This document shows, piece by piece, positions 8,524 to 19,126 of a DNA stretch of 64,000 bases; the stretch's first letter is position 1, and the number at the start of each line of letters is the position of its first letter. This DNA is from Parasedimentitalea maritima. GTDB lineage: Bacteria > Pseudomonadota > Alphaproteobacteria > Rhodobacterales > Rhodobacteraceae. Position numbers and translations under genes: made by a program. Where the stretch lies: NCBI RefSeq assembly GCF_005771405.1, contig NZ_VAUA01000001.1, positions 620,001-684,000 on the forward strand, written 5' to 3'. The notes below the pieces were generated by a model, which made no database searches, was not told the origin of the DNA, and saw only the letters and a list, made by a program, of their open reading frames with translations.

Positions 8524-9753
8524 TTACCCTTTGTACTTGCTCAGGATCATCGATCCGTTGGTACCGCCAAAACCAAAACTGTTGGTCATGACGCTGTCCA
8601 GACCGGCGTTTTCTACATAGGCCGTTGCGATCTCACCTTCGTTGATCGCCGGATCCAGCTCGTCGACGTTGATTGATGGCGTAATAAAATCATTGTCCAG
8701 CATCAACAGGCAGAAGATGGCTTCCAATGCGCCAGCAGCGCCCTGTGCGTGGCCGGTCATCGACTTGGTAGACGAGATCGGCGGTGTGGAGCCTTCGCCA
8801 AAGACACGGCGCACCGCTTCGACTTCGCCGACATCGCCAACTGGGGTCGAGGTGCCGTGGGCGTTGATATAGGACACTGAACGACCTTCTGGCAGGCTTT
8901 GCAGGGCCAGACGCATGGCGCGTTCACCGCCTTCACCGGAGGGGGCGACCATGTCGTGGCCGTCGGATGTTGCGGCAAAGCCGGTGACCTCGGCATAGAT
9001 TTTCGCACCGCGCGCAACGGCGTGCTCCAGATCTTCCAGAACCACGATGCCGCCACCGCCCGAGATGACAAAGCCATCGCGGTTGGCGTCAAAGGCGCGG
9101 CTGGCCGCTGCCGGGTCGTCGTTTTTCTTGGACGACATCGCACCCATGGCGTCGAACAGGCAGGACAGGGTCCAGTCCAGCTCTTCACCGCCACCGGCAA
9201 ACATCACGTCCTGCTTGCCCATCATGATCTGCTCGGCCGCGTTGCCGATGCAGTGCAGCGAGGTCGAACAGGCCGAGGTGATCGAATAGTTGATACCCTT
9301 GATCTTGAACGCGGTTGCCAAGTTGGCCGAGATGGTTGAGCTCATGCATTTTGGCACCGCAAAAGGCCCAATGCGTTTGGTGGCGCCAGTTTTGGCAACA
9401 ACCTGGTGGGCTGTCAGCATGGCGCTGGTTGACGGGCCACCAGACCCGGCCACCAGACCCGTACGGGTGTTGACCACTTGGTCGTCACTCAGGCCTGCAT
9501 CGGCAATCGCCTGGCTCATGGCGATATGGGCATAGGCCGCGCCGTCGCCCATGAACCGCAGGGTGCGTTTGTCCACCAGTTCCTTGGTGTCGATTTTCAG
9601 CGTACCGGCCACCTGGCTGCGAAAGCCGTGTTCGGTCATTGAAGGGCTGGCTTCGATGCCAGATTTACCTGCCTTGAGCGAGGCCAGAACCTCGGCGGCG
9701 TTATTCCCGATAGAGGAGACAATTCCCAGTCCGGTGACGACGACACGACGCAT
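8524..9753 (-). CDS. fabB: Beta-ketoacyl-ACP synthase I
   Basis: Condensing enzyme of 409 residues needed to elongate cis-unsaturated acyl chains made by FabA. The Cys-His-His triad is Cys162 in TSACSTS, His299 in NAHGTSTPVGD and His335 in KSMTGHAQGA, with Lys330 also conserved. Length is normal. In related genomes fabA lies directly upstream; here fabA is 4 kb away and the gap holds three accessory units. The first ~50 bases of this gene and its upstream region are repeated in degenerate form at 11170-11275 and 13033-13140, both copies lacking the start codon. Confidence 0.96.
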   Translation of the reverse strand: MRRVVVTGLGIVSSIGNNAAEVLASLKAGKSGIEASPSMTEHGFRSQVAGTLKIDTKELVDKRTLRFMGDGAAYAHIAMSQAIADAGLSDDQVVNTRTGLVAGSGGPSTSAMLTAHQVVAKTGATKRIGPFAVPKCMSSTISANLATAFKIKGINYSITSACSTSLHCIGNAAEQIMMGKQDVMFAGGGEELDWTLSCLFDAMGAMSSKKNDDPAAASRAFDANRDGFVISGGGGIVVLEDLEHAVARGAKIYAEVTGFAATSDGHDMVAPSGEGGERAMRLALQSLPEGRSVSYINAHGTSTPVGDVGEVEAVRRVFGEGSTPPISSTKSMTGHAQGAAGALEAIFCLLMLDNDFITPSINVDELDPAINEGEIATAYVENAGLDSVMTNSFGFGGTNGSMILSKYKG

Positions 9754-10043
9754 ACGTGCACTCCCTTGTTTGCTTATGTCTTACTATGCACTGCAGAGGT
9801 GAGGTGCAAGATAGGTTGCAGTGGCGTTGGCTTTATGTGTTGTTTGAAAGTTGGGGCAAATGTCGGCTGATAGGGTCGTTTGACCTTCACTTTGATTGCA
9901 GCATAGACAAAACAGAGTGGCAACAATGCGCAAATTTAGATTTGCCCTTCGAACCTGTTCAGTACAAGTGGCCTGGCCCAGCTATTGGTGACAAGATGCA
10001 GCGGGGACAAACCAGACTTGCGCGGCCAGTTGGGGCGTTCCCC

Positions 10044-10926
10044 CTAGGCGGCGCCCTCCGAGCCATACTCCAACCATTTGCGGTCCTCAGGAGACAAGTA
10101 TTCATCCATTATTGCGTCGTAGGCCGCCAATTCATCATTCGTCAGTTTGCCATGCCATTTGCCACTGGTGCCGCTGTGGAAAAACTCAGCATCTGACTTG
10201 AAAAAACCCTTGCCGCCGGATGGAGCAAAACGTTCGGCTTTGCCCTTCATGTTGTTGAACGTTGCGGCCTGAATAAGTTGCTCCATGTCTGTTTCGGTGT
10301 GGGAAATGCCCAGCAAATCTGACACTCTGGTGAACGTACCTGCCAAATCCCTAGTCATATCCGCGTAGTGAAAAAGTGACACGTTGGGCCGCTCAGCAAG
10401 GGCCGAGGCGGTCTTGTAATGCTGAAGGATGTTTGCGAGCGGCATCGCATCTCCATCGAAGCCCTCTGCGCCGCCGTCCAGAAAATGGCGGATTGTGATG
10501 CCATCCGCATCATCCTCGGGAAACCATGTATCGAACCATGTCATCGGAATGTTGTGTACGTGTTTGCGATACGAGAAATGCGCGTCAAGAGGGTGGCGAA
10601 ACACGCAGATGTACTGCGCCCGATCGTCGAACGGCAGCCCGTCCATCGGTGTATGACTTTTCATGCTGCGTCGATGCTGCATGGCTTCGAGCCGCTCAGC
10701 AACTTCTGGCATCTCGCGGATACGGATGTCGACTCATGGCATTTTGACAGACAACTCTGTTTCGACCTCAGGATCACCGGAAAAAAGCAGAGACACGATG
10801 GTTTGCATCCAAGTGGTTCCACATTTCGGAGGGGATCACGACGAATACATCATCGGCGCGGATGTCGACCTTATCCCAACGTCTGTTGTCGGTTAGAGGC
10901 CCGAGGTAGAGCTTTCGGTTCGTCAT
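10044..10926 (-). pseudogene. Sulfotransferase pseudogene (frameshift plus nonsense codon)
   Basis: Remains of a cytosolic-type sulfotransferase that would transfer sulfate from PAPS. Reading starts at ATG 10926 behind GGAGAAG (MTNRKLYLGPLTDN). A one-base frameshift falls before about 10829, just ahead of the PAPS loop PKCGTTW. In the restored frame a TGA at 10734-10736 replaces what is normally Trp in a KMPW-type segment. The downstream open part (from 10712) keeps the YICVFRHPLDAHFSYRKH PAPS-binding segment and the C-terminal KGKAERFAPSGGKGFFKS loop. Two independent lesions argue for decay. It is cargo unit 1 between fabB and fabA. A sequencing error could explain one lesion but hardly both. 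Confidence 0.8.
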
Positions 10927-11095
10927 GTCTGGCTTCTCCTGCTTGCGGTCTTAGTCAGGAAAGTTGGGATGGAAGCAGAACGCAACTAAAAATACGGCTC
11001 ATCACAAGCAGAGGAGCCTAGAAATTGCTTTCTGCAAGTTTGAAATGGGTCCGTGTTGGGCTTGTAGGTGTCGCTTGAGAAGACGAAATTTAATA

Positions 11096-11275
11096 GAAAA
11101 GAGACGCTAAGGGCTCTTCCCATTCAACGACGTTGGATCGCTTTAGGTCTCGCAGGTGACATTTCGGGCTTAACCTCCGGTATAAGAGACAATCCCGGTG
11201 CGGTGATGACGATAAGTCGCAAAGGTGCACTCCCCTGTTTGCTTATGTCTTGCTAGGCATTGGGGAAGGTGCAAA
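11096..11275 (-). repeat. Degenerate fused fabA-3'/fabB-5' copy (older)
   Basis: Read on the plus strand this holds a weakened terminator hairpin (AAGAG and CTCTT arms, 11096-11120), a trace of the fabA 3' end (about 11136-11168), then a copy of the fabB 5' end and its upstream region (about 11172-11275, including GGTGCACTCCCCTGTTTGCT). The fabB start codon is destroyed. It separates the sulfotransferase pseudogene from the DUF1254 gene and shares its internal joint with the copy at 12923-13140. Apart from this copy, 10927-11435 holds no gene that I can support. Confidence 0.8.
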
Positions 11276-11435
11276 GGGGATTTGGTTTTTGAAGGGGACA
11301 CCAGGGAAGTCGCGGAAAGAAGGAACGAATGTCTACTAAGGCGCTAATGCGGCTTCTCTATGAAAGTTCCAAGTTCTTGGCTATCATCATTGAGAAATTG
11401 TATGTGGTTAGTTTGTTTGGGAAAGGTGTTTTGTC

Positions 11436-12863
<1,428 letters not shown>

Positions 12864-12922
12864 GTGGCTTAAGTGCCTGGATATGTCTTCAGGCAGCAAC
12901 TAGAGATAAGAGAAATCTGCAC

Positions 12923-13140
12923 GAAAAAGAGGCCCTTGGGCCTCTTTCCATCTTTACACAATGAGGTTGCAATCAGCTCTTGCTGAGCGCGATTTTCATG
13001 CCTTTGACATCGCACGTGACATTTCCGGCTTAAGCTCCGGTATAGGAGAAAATCCCAGTCTGGTGGTGACGACACGACGCAGAGGTGCACTCCCTTGTTT
13101 GCTTGTGTCTTACTAGGCATTGCAGAGGTGAGGTGCAAGG
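12923..13140 (-). repeat. Degenerate fused fabA-3'/fabB-5' copy (younger)
   Basis: Plus-strand order is a hairpin terminator (12926-12947), a copy of the last ~55 bases of fabA (about 12974-13031, stop changed from TAA to TGA), a joint, then a copy of the first ~45 bases of fabB and ~60 bases upstream of it (13033-13140). By eye about 80 of 90 bases match native fabB 9721-9811. The fabB start codon is changed to CTG and the fab pieces are out of frame, so nothing is encoded. It separates the DUF1254 gene from the small gene at 13225. Confidence 0.88.
12926..12947. terminator. Hairpin copied from the fabA terminator
   Basis: Perfect 10-bp stem AAAGAGGCCC/GGGCCTCTTT with a 2-base loop. It is the counterpart of the native fabA terminator at 13741-13764 and now lies behind the DUF1254 gene, where it can still stop transcription in either direction. 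Confidence 0.75.
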
Positions 13141-13224
13141 TGGGTTGGGGTTTATGAGATTCCGATGGCTCAATAAAGCGCGGTCGAAAGTCTCACAGAA
13201 AAGAAGTAGACCCCGCAATTGTGA

Positions 13225-13680
13225 ATGCACTATGCTGCTCCAATGAGACATGGGAAACTCCACGGAATTGCGCATAACTTTGCTGACTCAATTGCGGGTG
13301 GGGCGAGCTTCATTTTTGGCTACTGTTTTGTTCCTATTTTCGAAGAAGCTTCTGCATCAGAAGACCGTTCGCTAGTGGTAGATTTCTTGCGTGGCACTGT
13401 TGAAGGAGCCGATTCTGAAAGCGATCTGGCGAAAATAATCCCTATGTTTAAAGAAGGGTTTCCCGAGTTTTGCGCTAAACACGAAGCAGATGTTCAGGAT
13501 TTTAAGGAATTTATTGTTCGTTACATCGCCGATCACACCGGCATCAGTTTTACCGTAACTATTTTAGACAAGTTTGGAAAAACAACGTCGCGAGAATACC
13601 TAGGCAATCCAGGAAAGCGCGTTAAAATTTTAGATGAGTTTGGAAGACGGCGGCGCAAGGTGGTTTTGCACCACCAATGA
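13225..13680 (+). CDS. Hypothetical protein, fabA/fabB cargo unit 3
   Basis: Unrecognised 151-residue protein, or 145 residues if translation begins at the second ATG (13243); neither start has a clear ribosome site. The N-terminal part contains a hydrophobic, glycine-rich stretch (GGASFIFGYCFVPIF, about 25-39). The middle is acidic and helical in character, and the C-terminus is strongly basic (KRVKILDEFGRRRRKVVLHH). Base composition is more AT-rich than the flanking fab genes, which suggests transfer. It lies between the younger fab remnant and the native fabA terminator. No function is offered; it may also be a decayed fragment. Confidence 0.5.
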   Translation: MHYAAPMRHGKLHGIAHNFADSIAGGASFIFGYCFVPIFEEASASEDRSLVVDFLRGTVEGADSESDLAKIIPMFKEGFPEFCAKHEADVQDFKEFIVRYIADHTGISFTVTILDKFGKTTSREYLGNPGKRVKILDEFGRRRRKVVLHHQ

Positions 13681-13740
13681 GACGATGTTCCCCAAATTGA
13701 AGGTTCACAGCAGAAGTTCGCACAAGGCCAAAATTACAAA

Positions 13741-13764
13741 GAAAGAGGCCCGCGGGCCTCTTTC
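13741..13764. terminator. Terminator downstream of fabA
   Basis: A perfect 24-base palindrome, GAAAGAGGCCCG and its complement, lies 25 bases beyond the fabA stop. It isolates fabA from the cargo region and is the parent of the hairpins in the two fab remnants. Confidence 0.8.
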
Positions 13765-13788
13765 TAGCTCTTCGTTTAAATGACCGAT

Positions 13789-14298
13789 TTAGCTCTCGCT
13801 GAGCGCGACCTTCATGCCTTTGACGTCGTAGATCACTTCGCCGTCGGCTTCGACGATGCCATCAGCAACGCCCATGGTCAGGCGGCGGGTTTGGATCGCC
13901 TTGGTGAAGTCGATTTTGTAAGTCAGCATCTTGCGCTCGGGGCGGACCATACCGGTCAGTTTGACCTCGCCTACACCCAGCGCATAGCCGCGACCCTGCC
14001 AGCCGCGCCAGCCGAGGTTGAAGCCGGTCAACTGCCACAGACCATCAAGGCCCAGACAGCCGGGCATGATCGGGTTGCCGGGGAAGTGGCATTCAAAGAA
14101 CCACAGCTCGGGATTGATGTCGAACTCGGCCACAATGTGGCCCTTACCGTGGGCACCGCCGTCTCCGCTGACTTCGGTGATACGGTCCATCATCAGCATC
14201 GGCGGGGCAGGGAGCTGCGCATTGCCGGGGCCGAATAGCTCGCCACGGGCACATTTCAGCAAGTCGTCTTTGTCAAAGCTGCTGGGGTAATCGGCCAT
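13789..14298 (-). CDS. fabA: 3-hydroxydecanoyl-ACP dehydratase/isomerase
   Basis: Bifunctional enzyme that introduces the cis double bond into the growing acyl chain. The 169-residue hot-dog-fold protein has active-site His71 ([14 protein letters not shown]) and Asp85 ([12 protein letters not shown]), matching E. coli His70/Asp84. ATG 14298 was chosen over an upstream extension because GGAG precedes it at proper spacing and the protein then matches the family. It is divergent from irr, with which it shares a 170-bp control region. Normally fabB follows at once; here a terminator and ~4 kb of cargo intervene, so fabB must have its own promoter. Confidence 0.96.
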   Translation of the reverse strand: MADYPSSFDKDDLLKCARGELFGPGNAQLPAPPMLMMDRITEVSGDGGAHGKGHIVAEFDINPELWFFECHFPGNPIMPGCLGLDGLWQLTGFNLGWRGWQGRGYALGVGEVKLTGMVRPERKMLTYKIDFTKAIQTRRLTMGVADGIVEADGEVIYDVKGMKVALSES

Positions 14299-14413
14299 AC
14301 TGGCGCATCTCCTGCCTGATATATCAAATGGTGTTAAGTCCATGTAGCACCCTGTGAAAGGGTCCTGCAAGTGCAGGTCGAGTGCGTGACACAAGTGGTT
14401 CAGCGTAGTTGCG

Positions 14414-14426
14414 AATGAATTTCATT
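14414..14426. promoter_or_regulatory. Fur-family-like palindrome between irr and fabA
   Basis: AATGAA-T-TTCATT is a perfect inverted repeat in the shared fabA/irr control region, resembling half of a Fur/Mur or iron-control box. It lies 61 bases before the preferred irr start and 115 bases before fabA. Autoregulation by Irr or control by Fur/Mur is inferred. Confidence 0.5.
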
Positions 14427-14486
14427 TGAAATTGGGGGTGACTTTCCCCTATATATGCAGGCAGCAACACGATGCAGGATCTGCTG

Positions 14487-14903
14487 ATGACGCCAAATAG
14501 CGTGAATATCGCAACCAACTGGCTGGAAACAGCCAACCTAAGGCCGACTCGGCAACGGGTTGCGTTGGCAGAGCTACTGGTCGGCGATGGCAATCACCGC
14601 CATGTCACCGCTGAAAGCCTGTTCGACTCAGCACAGACCGAGGGCGCGGCGGTCTCCCTTGCAACAGTCTACAATACGCTGCGCGCGTTTTGTGAGGCTG
14701 GGGTGTTGCAGGAAATTACCGTTGATGGCTCTAAGAGCTATTTTGACACCAACACCCATGATCACCCCCATTTCTACTGGGAAGACGAAGGGCGGCTATC
14801 GGATGCTCCGGCAGATCAGCTGGTGATACAGCGTTTGCCCAAGGCCCCAGACGGGGTTGAGATTGCCTCGGTTGATGTGGTGATCCGCTTGCGCAGGGTT
14901 TGA
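14487..14903 (+). CDS. irr: Iron response regulator Irr (Fur family)
   Basis: Fur-family transcription factor of 138 residues that, in alphaproteobacteria, senses iron through haem status. A winged helix follows NLRPTRQRVALAELL, the recognition helix is in SLATVYNTLRAF, and the metal/haem segment NTHDHPHFYWEDEG has the His cluster typical of Irr. No cysteine haem-regulatory motif is seen at the N-terminus. The start at 14487 has AGGA 7 bases upstream; an in-frame ATG at 14472 would add five residues. Pairing of irr with fabA is a conserved alphaproteobacterial arrangement. Confidence 0.92.
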   Translation: MTPNSVNIATNWLETANLRPTRQRVALAELLVGDGNHRHVTAESLFDSAQTEGAAVSLATVYNTLRAFCEAGVLQEITVDGSKSYFDTNTHDHPHFYWEDEGRLSDAPADQLVIQRLPKAPDGVEIASVDVVIRLRRV

Positions 14904-14910
14904 CGCGAAG

Positions 14911-15819
14911 CTACCGGGACGCCAGGTATTTTGGCAATTCTTTGGACAAAGCAGACAAAGCGACGCCCAGTGGGCTGCCTTTTGGCATTTGACCGTGGCT
15001 GATCAGAACGATGGGTTCACGCGCTTGTGGGTCGGAGATGGGGGTAGCCTTGAGAGGTTTGCCGTCATAGCTGAGTGACCCGGGTGGCAAGCTGTAGCTA
15101 ATCCCAATGCCCTCGCCGTTGGCAGCAAGGCTTCTGAGCAATTCTAGCGACGCTGCGCGGTGGGCGATTTTTGGCATCAGACCCTGTGCCTTAAACAGGG
15201 ATAACATATGCTGCACGGATAGCCCTTCATGTGACAGTGTCAGCGGAAACTGGGCCAGTTCAGCCAGTGTGACAGAGGCTTGTGCAGATACTGGGTGGTC
15301 CGGTGTCACCAATGCATGTGGTGTGAGACGGCAGAGTTCAGTGCGGTTGAAGCTGGCATCCAGGCCAAGGTCGTAGCTGATAGCCAGATCTATTTCGCTT
15401 TTGCCCAATGCCGAGATCAGCGGATCAAAGGGATCAGCCCGAAAATCGATGCGGTGCCCGGGAAGGGCTGCACGCAGGGTTCTGAGCGTTGGGGCTAGTA
15501 AAAAGGGCGCTAGGTCGGAGAAGCAACCAAAACAAAGAGGCTGCGCGCTTTTGGGGGGCAACCTCGGGTTTTCCAGCAATGCTGCCTGTTCAAGCAGTGT
15601 TTGTGCTCGGGCCGCAAAGTCACGCCCCTGTGGGGTCAATATCAGGGCGGCACCGCGACGGCGTAAAAATAGGGCGTGTCCCAAGTGCTCTTCGATTCGA
15701 GCCAGCGCAGTCGACAGAGCAGGCTGGCTGACGTGTAGGGCCTCAGCTGCTGCAGTCAGCCCCCCGTGCTGGGCAACACCTGCAACATATTCATAGTGGC
15801 GTAGGGTGAGATATAACAT
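14911..15819 (-). CDS. LysR-family transcriptional regulator
   Basis: A 302-residue LysR-type regulator. The winged HTH covers residues 1-60 (GGLTAAAEALHVSQPALSTALARIEEHLG), followed by a periplasmic-binding-like effector domain from about 90 to 295. It is divergent from the phytanoyl-CoA dioxygenase-like gene, with 97 bases between them, the usual arrangement for a LysR regulator and its target. The effector is unknown. It converges tightly with irr, whose stop is 7 bases away. Confidence 0.9.
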   Translation of the reverse strand: MLYLTLRHYEYVAGVAQHGGLTAAAEALHVSQPALSTALARIEEHLGHALFLRRRGAALILTPQGRDFAARAQTLLEQAALLENPRLPPKSAQPLCFGCFSDLAPFLLAPTLRTLRAALPGHRIDFRADPFDPLISALGKSEIDLAISYDLGLDASFNRTELCRLTPHALVTPDHPVSAQASVTLAELAQFPLTLSHEGLSVQHMLSLFKAQGLMPKIAHRAASLELLRSLAANGEGIGISYSLPPGSLSYDGKPLKATPISDPQAREPIVLISHGQMPKGSPLGVALSALSKELPKYLASR

Positions 15820-15916
15820 GAGATTAAGGGTATAGTTAAAACATATTATTTGAAAGCATATGTCTGGCGGGGCAGGTTGCAGGCAAGGACATACCAGCTA
15901 GTTAAAGGAGCCCACT

Positions 15917-16714
15917 ATGGTTCACCCTCTCATCACTCAGGACCACATCGACCAGTATCAACGTGACGGGGTCGTGTTGATCCGTGGGCTTTTTGCCAAT
16001 CAGGTGGAGCAGCTCCGCGCTGGCGTGGCGGTTAATATGGAAGATCCTGGTCCCTATGCGTCGAACAACGACAAGGCGGGCGAAAGCGGCAGGTTCTTTG
16101 ACGACTATTGCAATTGGACCCGGATAAGTGAGTTCAAAGACGCAATAGAAACCTCACCGGTGGCTGAGGTCGCTGCTGATCTGATGGGATCCAAGTCCGT
16201 ACAGATGTTCCATGATCATGTGTTGGTCAAAGAGCCGGGGACCTCTATGGCGACGCCCTGGCATCAGGATGGGCCGTATTATTTCGTCGAAGGACAACAG
16301 ACCATCAGTTTCTGGTCGCCGCTCGACGAGGTGACCAATGCGGCGCTGCGCTGTGTTGCCGGGTCACATAGGTGGGAAAAAGAGGTGTTGCCAACGCGTT
16401 GGGTGTCAGAGCAGGATTTCTTTGCCGATGATGGGCAGTACATGCCTGTCCCGGATCCTGATGCCGAGGACATGACGGTGCTTGAATACCCAATGCAGCC
16501 CGGTGATGCGGTCGCGTTTAATTTTAAAACTCTGCACGGGGCGCGTGGCAATACAAGCACATCCCGTCGTCGCGCATTTTCCCTGCGGTTGGTGGGGGAT
16601 GATGCGCGCTATGTCGAGCGCCCGGGCCCCACATCGCCGCCTTATCCGGGGCATGAGATGGTACCAGGTCAACGGCTGCGCCAGGATTGGTTTCCGATGT
16701 TACTGCAGCGTTGA
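15917..16714 (+). CDS. Phytanoyl-CoA dioxygenase (PhyH) family protein
   Basis: Fe(II)/2-oxoglutarate-dependent oxygenase of 265 residues. The facial triad is visible: His116 and Asp118 in WHQDGPYYF and His207 in TLHGARGN, with a 2-oxoglutarate-binding arginine in STSRRRAFSLRL. Such enzymes hydroxylate acyl-CoA or small secondary metabolites; this one is not close enough to EctD or PhyH to name a substrate. ATG 15917 follows AAAGGAG. Expression is probably controlled by the divergent LysR protein. Confidence 0.9.
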   Translation: MVHPLITQDHIDQYQRDGVVLIRGLFANQVEQLRAGVAVNMEDPGPYASNNDKAGESGRFFDDYCNWTRISEFKDAIETSPVAEVAADLMGSKSVQMFHDHVLVKEPGTSMATPWHQDGPYYFVEGQQTISFWSPLDEVTNAALRCVAGSHRWEKEVLPTRWVSEQDFFADDGQYMPVPDPDAEDMTVLEYPMQPGDAVAFNFKTLHGARGNTSTSRRRAFSLRLVGDDARYVERPGPTSPPYPGHEMVPGQRLRQDWFPMLLQR

Positions 16715-16720
16715 ACAAAA

Positions 16721-16783
16721 CTGGGGGCGCTGCCCCCGCCACCCTTTGGGCGGCTCCCCCGGGATATTTAGGGCTAGATGAAG
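16721..16783 (+). repeat. Rhodobacteraceae REP-like intergenic element, copy 1
   Basis: A GC-rich hairpin (GGGGGCGCTGCCCCC) and a second imperfect palindrome are followed by the tail CCCCCGGGATATTTAGGGC and TAGATGAAG. The same tail occurs inverted at 21421-21469. It sits just after the stop of the PhyH-like gene and probably ends its transcript. Confidence 0.75.
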
Positions 16784-16808
16784 ACCGGATCAGAGAAGTA
16801 GTGGTGTT

Positions 16809-17678
16809 TTAGAACCACTGTCCCGGTTCCATCAATCCCAAATCCAACAATTGGCGTGAGTGCCATTCAAACGGGGTGGAGTTGTGCCAGCGGAAACTGT
16901 CGATATCAAACGAAGACCCTGGGTTTCGCTTTAGTGCTTTGGCCGTTCTGAAGGAGCAGACTGCAGCAGTCAGGTTGTGATGCCAGGGGCAGGCGTAGGT
17001 GTTGTACTCCTGATCATCAAAGCGGTGATCAGGCAAAAGCTTCAGGTTCGTTTTGGCGCGAAAAAGTGAAATTCGGTCGATCTTGCGGCTGCTCTGGGGG
17101 ATGTGTTCTTCGTACCGCCAGCGCACGCCCCCAAAAAAATCAAGCTGTCGATCACGGGGGTGACCCGTTTCCGGCTCTGGCCTTGCCTGGGCGTAATAGC
17201 CGGACTTGTCCAGATAGGCCTGTTCCAGTGAGACTGCGCTGGGCGTGGCCTGTAGGTCCCCAGCGTAGAGGTCAATCACATAGGTCAACATTGCGTCACG
17301 ACGTTCTTCGGTGTGAAAACTGAGCATTTCGGCGATGCTGCGTGTCTCGCAGAACGGGTAGAACAGGTATTCGGCGTTGTAACAGTAGTAGAACCAGCAC
17401 CCGGGCTCTGCGGCGGAGATGACTTTGTTGACCGCGTTGAACACGGCTTGCGGCCGTGTTGCATCATAAGGCACCCGATGCACCTTGGACATGATGTCTT
17501 TGGGCAGATCGAAAGCATCCGGCATCAGCGCCAGCACAGTATTGAAGCCCGTTTGTAGATGGTGGCGCAGGGTGGTGGCTATTTCGACTTCATCCTCTAC
17601 GAAGATCAGAGCCACCGGCCCTTTGACCAGCAGGTCTTTGCTTTGGTCAATAAAATCATCCAGCGAAGTGTACATCAT
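16809..17678 (-). CDS. Conserved hypothetical, possibly glycosyltransferase family 2-like
   Basis: A 289-residue soluble protein without signal or membrane segment. The middle portion (WFYYCYNAEYLFYPFCETR, then SIAEMLSFHTEERRDAMLTY and VIDLYAGD) resembles the region around the metal site of GT2-like proteins with the DUF-type Glyco_tranf_2_4 fold. A normal DxD motif is not evident, so activity is uncertain. The C-terminal part is rich in Trp, His and Arg (CPWHHN, FRWHNSTPFEWHSRQLLDLG), as in related roseobacter proteins. It may begin at either of two adjacent ATG codons. It stands alone, divergent from miaB. Confidence 0.6.
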   Translation of the reverse strand: MMYTSLDDFIDQSKDLLVKGPVALIFVEDEVEIATTLRHHLQTGFNTVLALMPDAFDLPKDIMSKVHRVPYDATRPQAVFNAVNKVISAAEPGCWFYYCYNAEYLFYPFCETRSIAEMLSFHTEERRDAMLTYVIDLYAGDLQATPSAVSLEQAYLDKSGYYAQARPEPETGHPRDRQLDFFGGVRWRYEEHIPQSSRKIDRISLFRAKTNLKLLPDHRFDDQEYNTYACPWHHNLTAAVCSFRTAKALKRNPGSSFDIDSFRWHNSTPFEWHSRQLLDLGLMEPGQWF

Positions 17679-17803
17679 GCCTGCTTGTCCCTGCCGTACT
17701 GGCGTTTTGTGTCAAAATCGGTTAATTGCGTCGGCATTGCAAGCGGTCGCTTTTGCCCTTATGGCAGGCGGCTACTTCCCTCCCGTGCTGAAAGGCTGAC
17801 CTA

Positions 17804-19126
17804 ATGAGCGCCCCGAAGAAGCTGTTTATCAAGACTTATGGCTGCCAGATGAATGTCTATGACAGCGAGCGCATGGCCGAAGCGCTGGGCGAGAAGGGGT
17901 ATGTGGAAGCCAAAACTGCCGATGATGCGGATATGATCCTGCTGAATACCTGCCACATTCGCGAAAAAGCGGCTGAAAAAATTTACTCAGAATTGGGCCG
18001 TTTCAAGGGATTGAAGGCGGCCAAGCCCGATCTGAAAATTGGTGTTGCTGGCTGTGTGGCACAGGCCGAAGGCCAGGAGATCATGCGCCGTCAGCCGATG
18101 GTGGATCTGGTGGTTGGTCCGCAAAGCTATCACCGACTGCCGGAAATGGAGACTAAGATCCGGCAGGGAGAAAAGGCGCTCGACACAGATTTTCCGGAAG
18201 AAGACAAATTCGAAAAGCTAAAAAGCCGCCCAAAGGCCAAGCGTGGCCCGACCGCTTTTCTGACCGTTCAGGAAGGATGTGACAAGTTCTGTGCTTTCTG
18301 CGTGGTGCCGTATACCCGTGGTGCCGAAGTTTCGCGCCCGGCAGATCGTATTTTGACAGAGGCGCGTGATCTGGTTGAGCGGGGCGTGCGCGAGATCACC
18401 CTGCTGGGTCAAAACGTCAACGCCTATCACGGCGCCGGTGAAAACGGAGACCTGACGCTGGCGCAGTTGATCTGGCAGTTGGATAAGGTCGACGGGTTGG
18501 AGCGGATCCGCTTTACCACCTCACACCCCAACGACATGATGGACGACCTGATCGAGGCGCATGGCACATGTACCAAACTGATGCCCTATTTGCACCTGCC
18601 AGTGCAGTCAGGATCTGACAAGATCCTCAAGCGGATGAACCGCAGCCATACAGCCGAGAGCTATCTGCGTGTGGTAGAGAAAATCCGAGCCGCGCGGCCG
18701 GATATCTTGTTGTCTGGCGATTTCATCGTTGGCTTCCCCGAAGAGACCGAGGCGGATTTCCAGGCGACGCTGGATTTGATCGAAGAAGTTAATTACGGCA
18801 CCGCATACTCCTTTAAATACTCTACCCGGCCGGGGACGCCCGCTGCTGAAAGGCCTCAGGTCGATGATGCAGAAGCTTCCGAACGGCTGCAGCGCTTGCA
18901 AGCCTTGTTGAGCCGACAGCAGCGTGAGATCCAGGAAAGCATGGTTGGACGCGAAGTTGGTGTCTTGCTCGAGAAGCCTGGCCGTTTGCCGGGGCAGATG
19001 GTTGGTAAATCAGACTACCTGCATTCTGTTCATGTGTCTGACTGCAACAGAGAAGTGGGTGATCTGGCACGGGTGCGCATCATGGCCTCTTCGACCAATT
19101 CGCTGGCCGGTGAGCTTATCCGTTGA
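17804..19126 (+). CDS. miaB: tRNA-2-methylthio-N6-dimethylallyladenosine synthase
   Basis: Radical-SAM methylthiotransferase that adds the 2-methylthio group to i6A37 of tRNAs reading UNN codons. The 440-residue protein has the three domains in order. The UPF0004 region carries cluster cysteines Cys14, Cys50 and Cys84. The radical-SAM core has Cys159, Cys163 and Cys166 in [17 protein letters not shown]-terminal TRAM domain starts near 375. ATG 17804 has AAGG upstream. It begins the long plus-strand housekeeping run. Confidence 0.97.
   Translation: MSAPKKLFIKTYGCQMNVYDSERMAEALGEKGYVEAKTADDADMILLNTCHIREKAAEKIYSELGRFKGLKAAKPDLKIGVAGCVAQAEGQEIMRRQPMVDLVVGPQSYHRLPEMETKIRQGEKALDTDFPEEDKFEKLKSRPKAKRGPTAFLTVQEGCDKFCAFCVVPYTRGAEVSRPADRILTEARDLVERGVREITLLGQNVNAYHGAGENGDLTLAQLIWQLDKVDGLERIRFTTSHPNDMMDDLIEAHGTCTKLMPYLHLPVQSGSDKILKRMNRSHTAESYLRVVEKIRAARPDILLSGDFIVGFPEETEADFQATLDLIEEVNYGTAYSFKYSTRPGTPAAERPQVDDAEASERLQRLQALLSRQQREIQESMVGREVGVLLEKPGRLPGQMVGKSDYLHSVHVSDCNREVGDLARVRIMASSTNSLAGELIR

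Noticed and set aside
10419-11021. 200-codon plus-strand frame over the sulfotransferase relic
   Set aside because: Antisense to recognisable sulfotransferase motifs; the translation shows no family.
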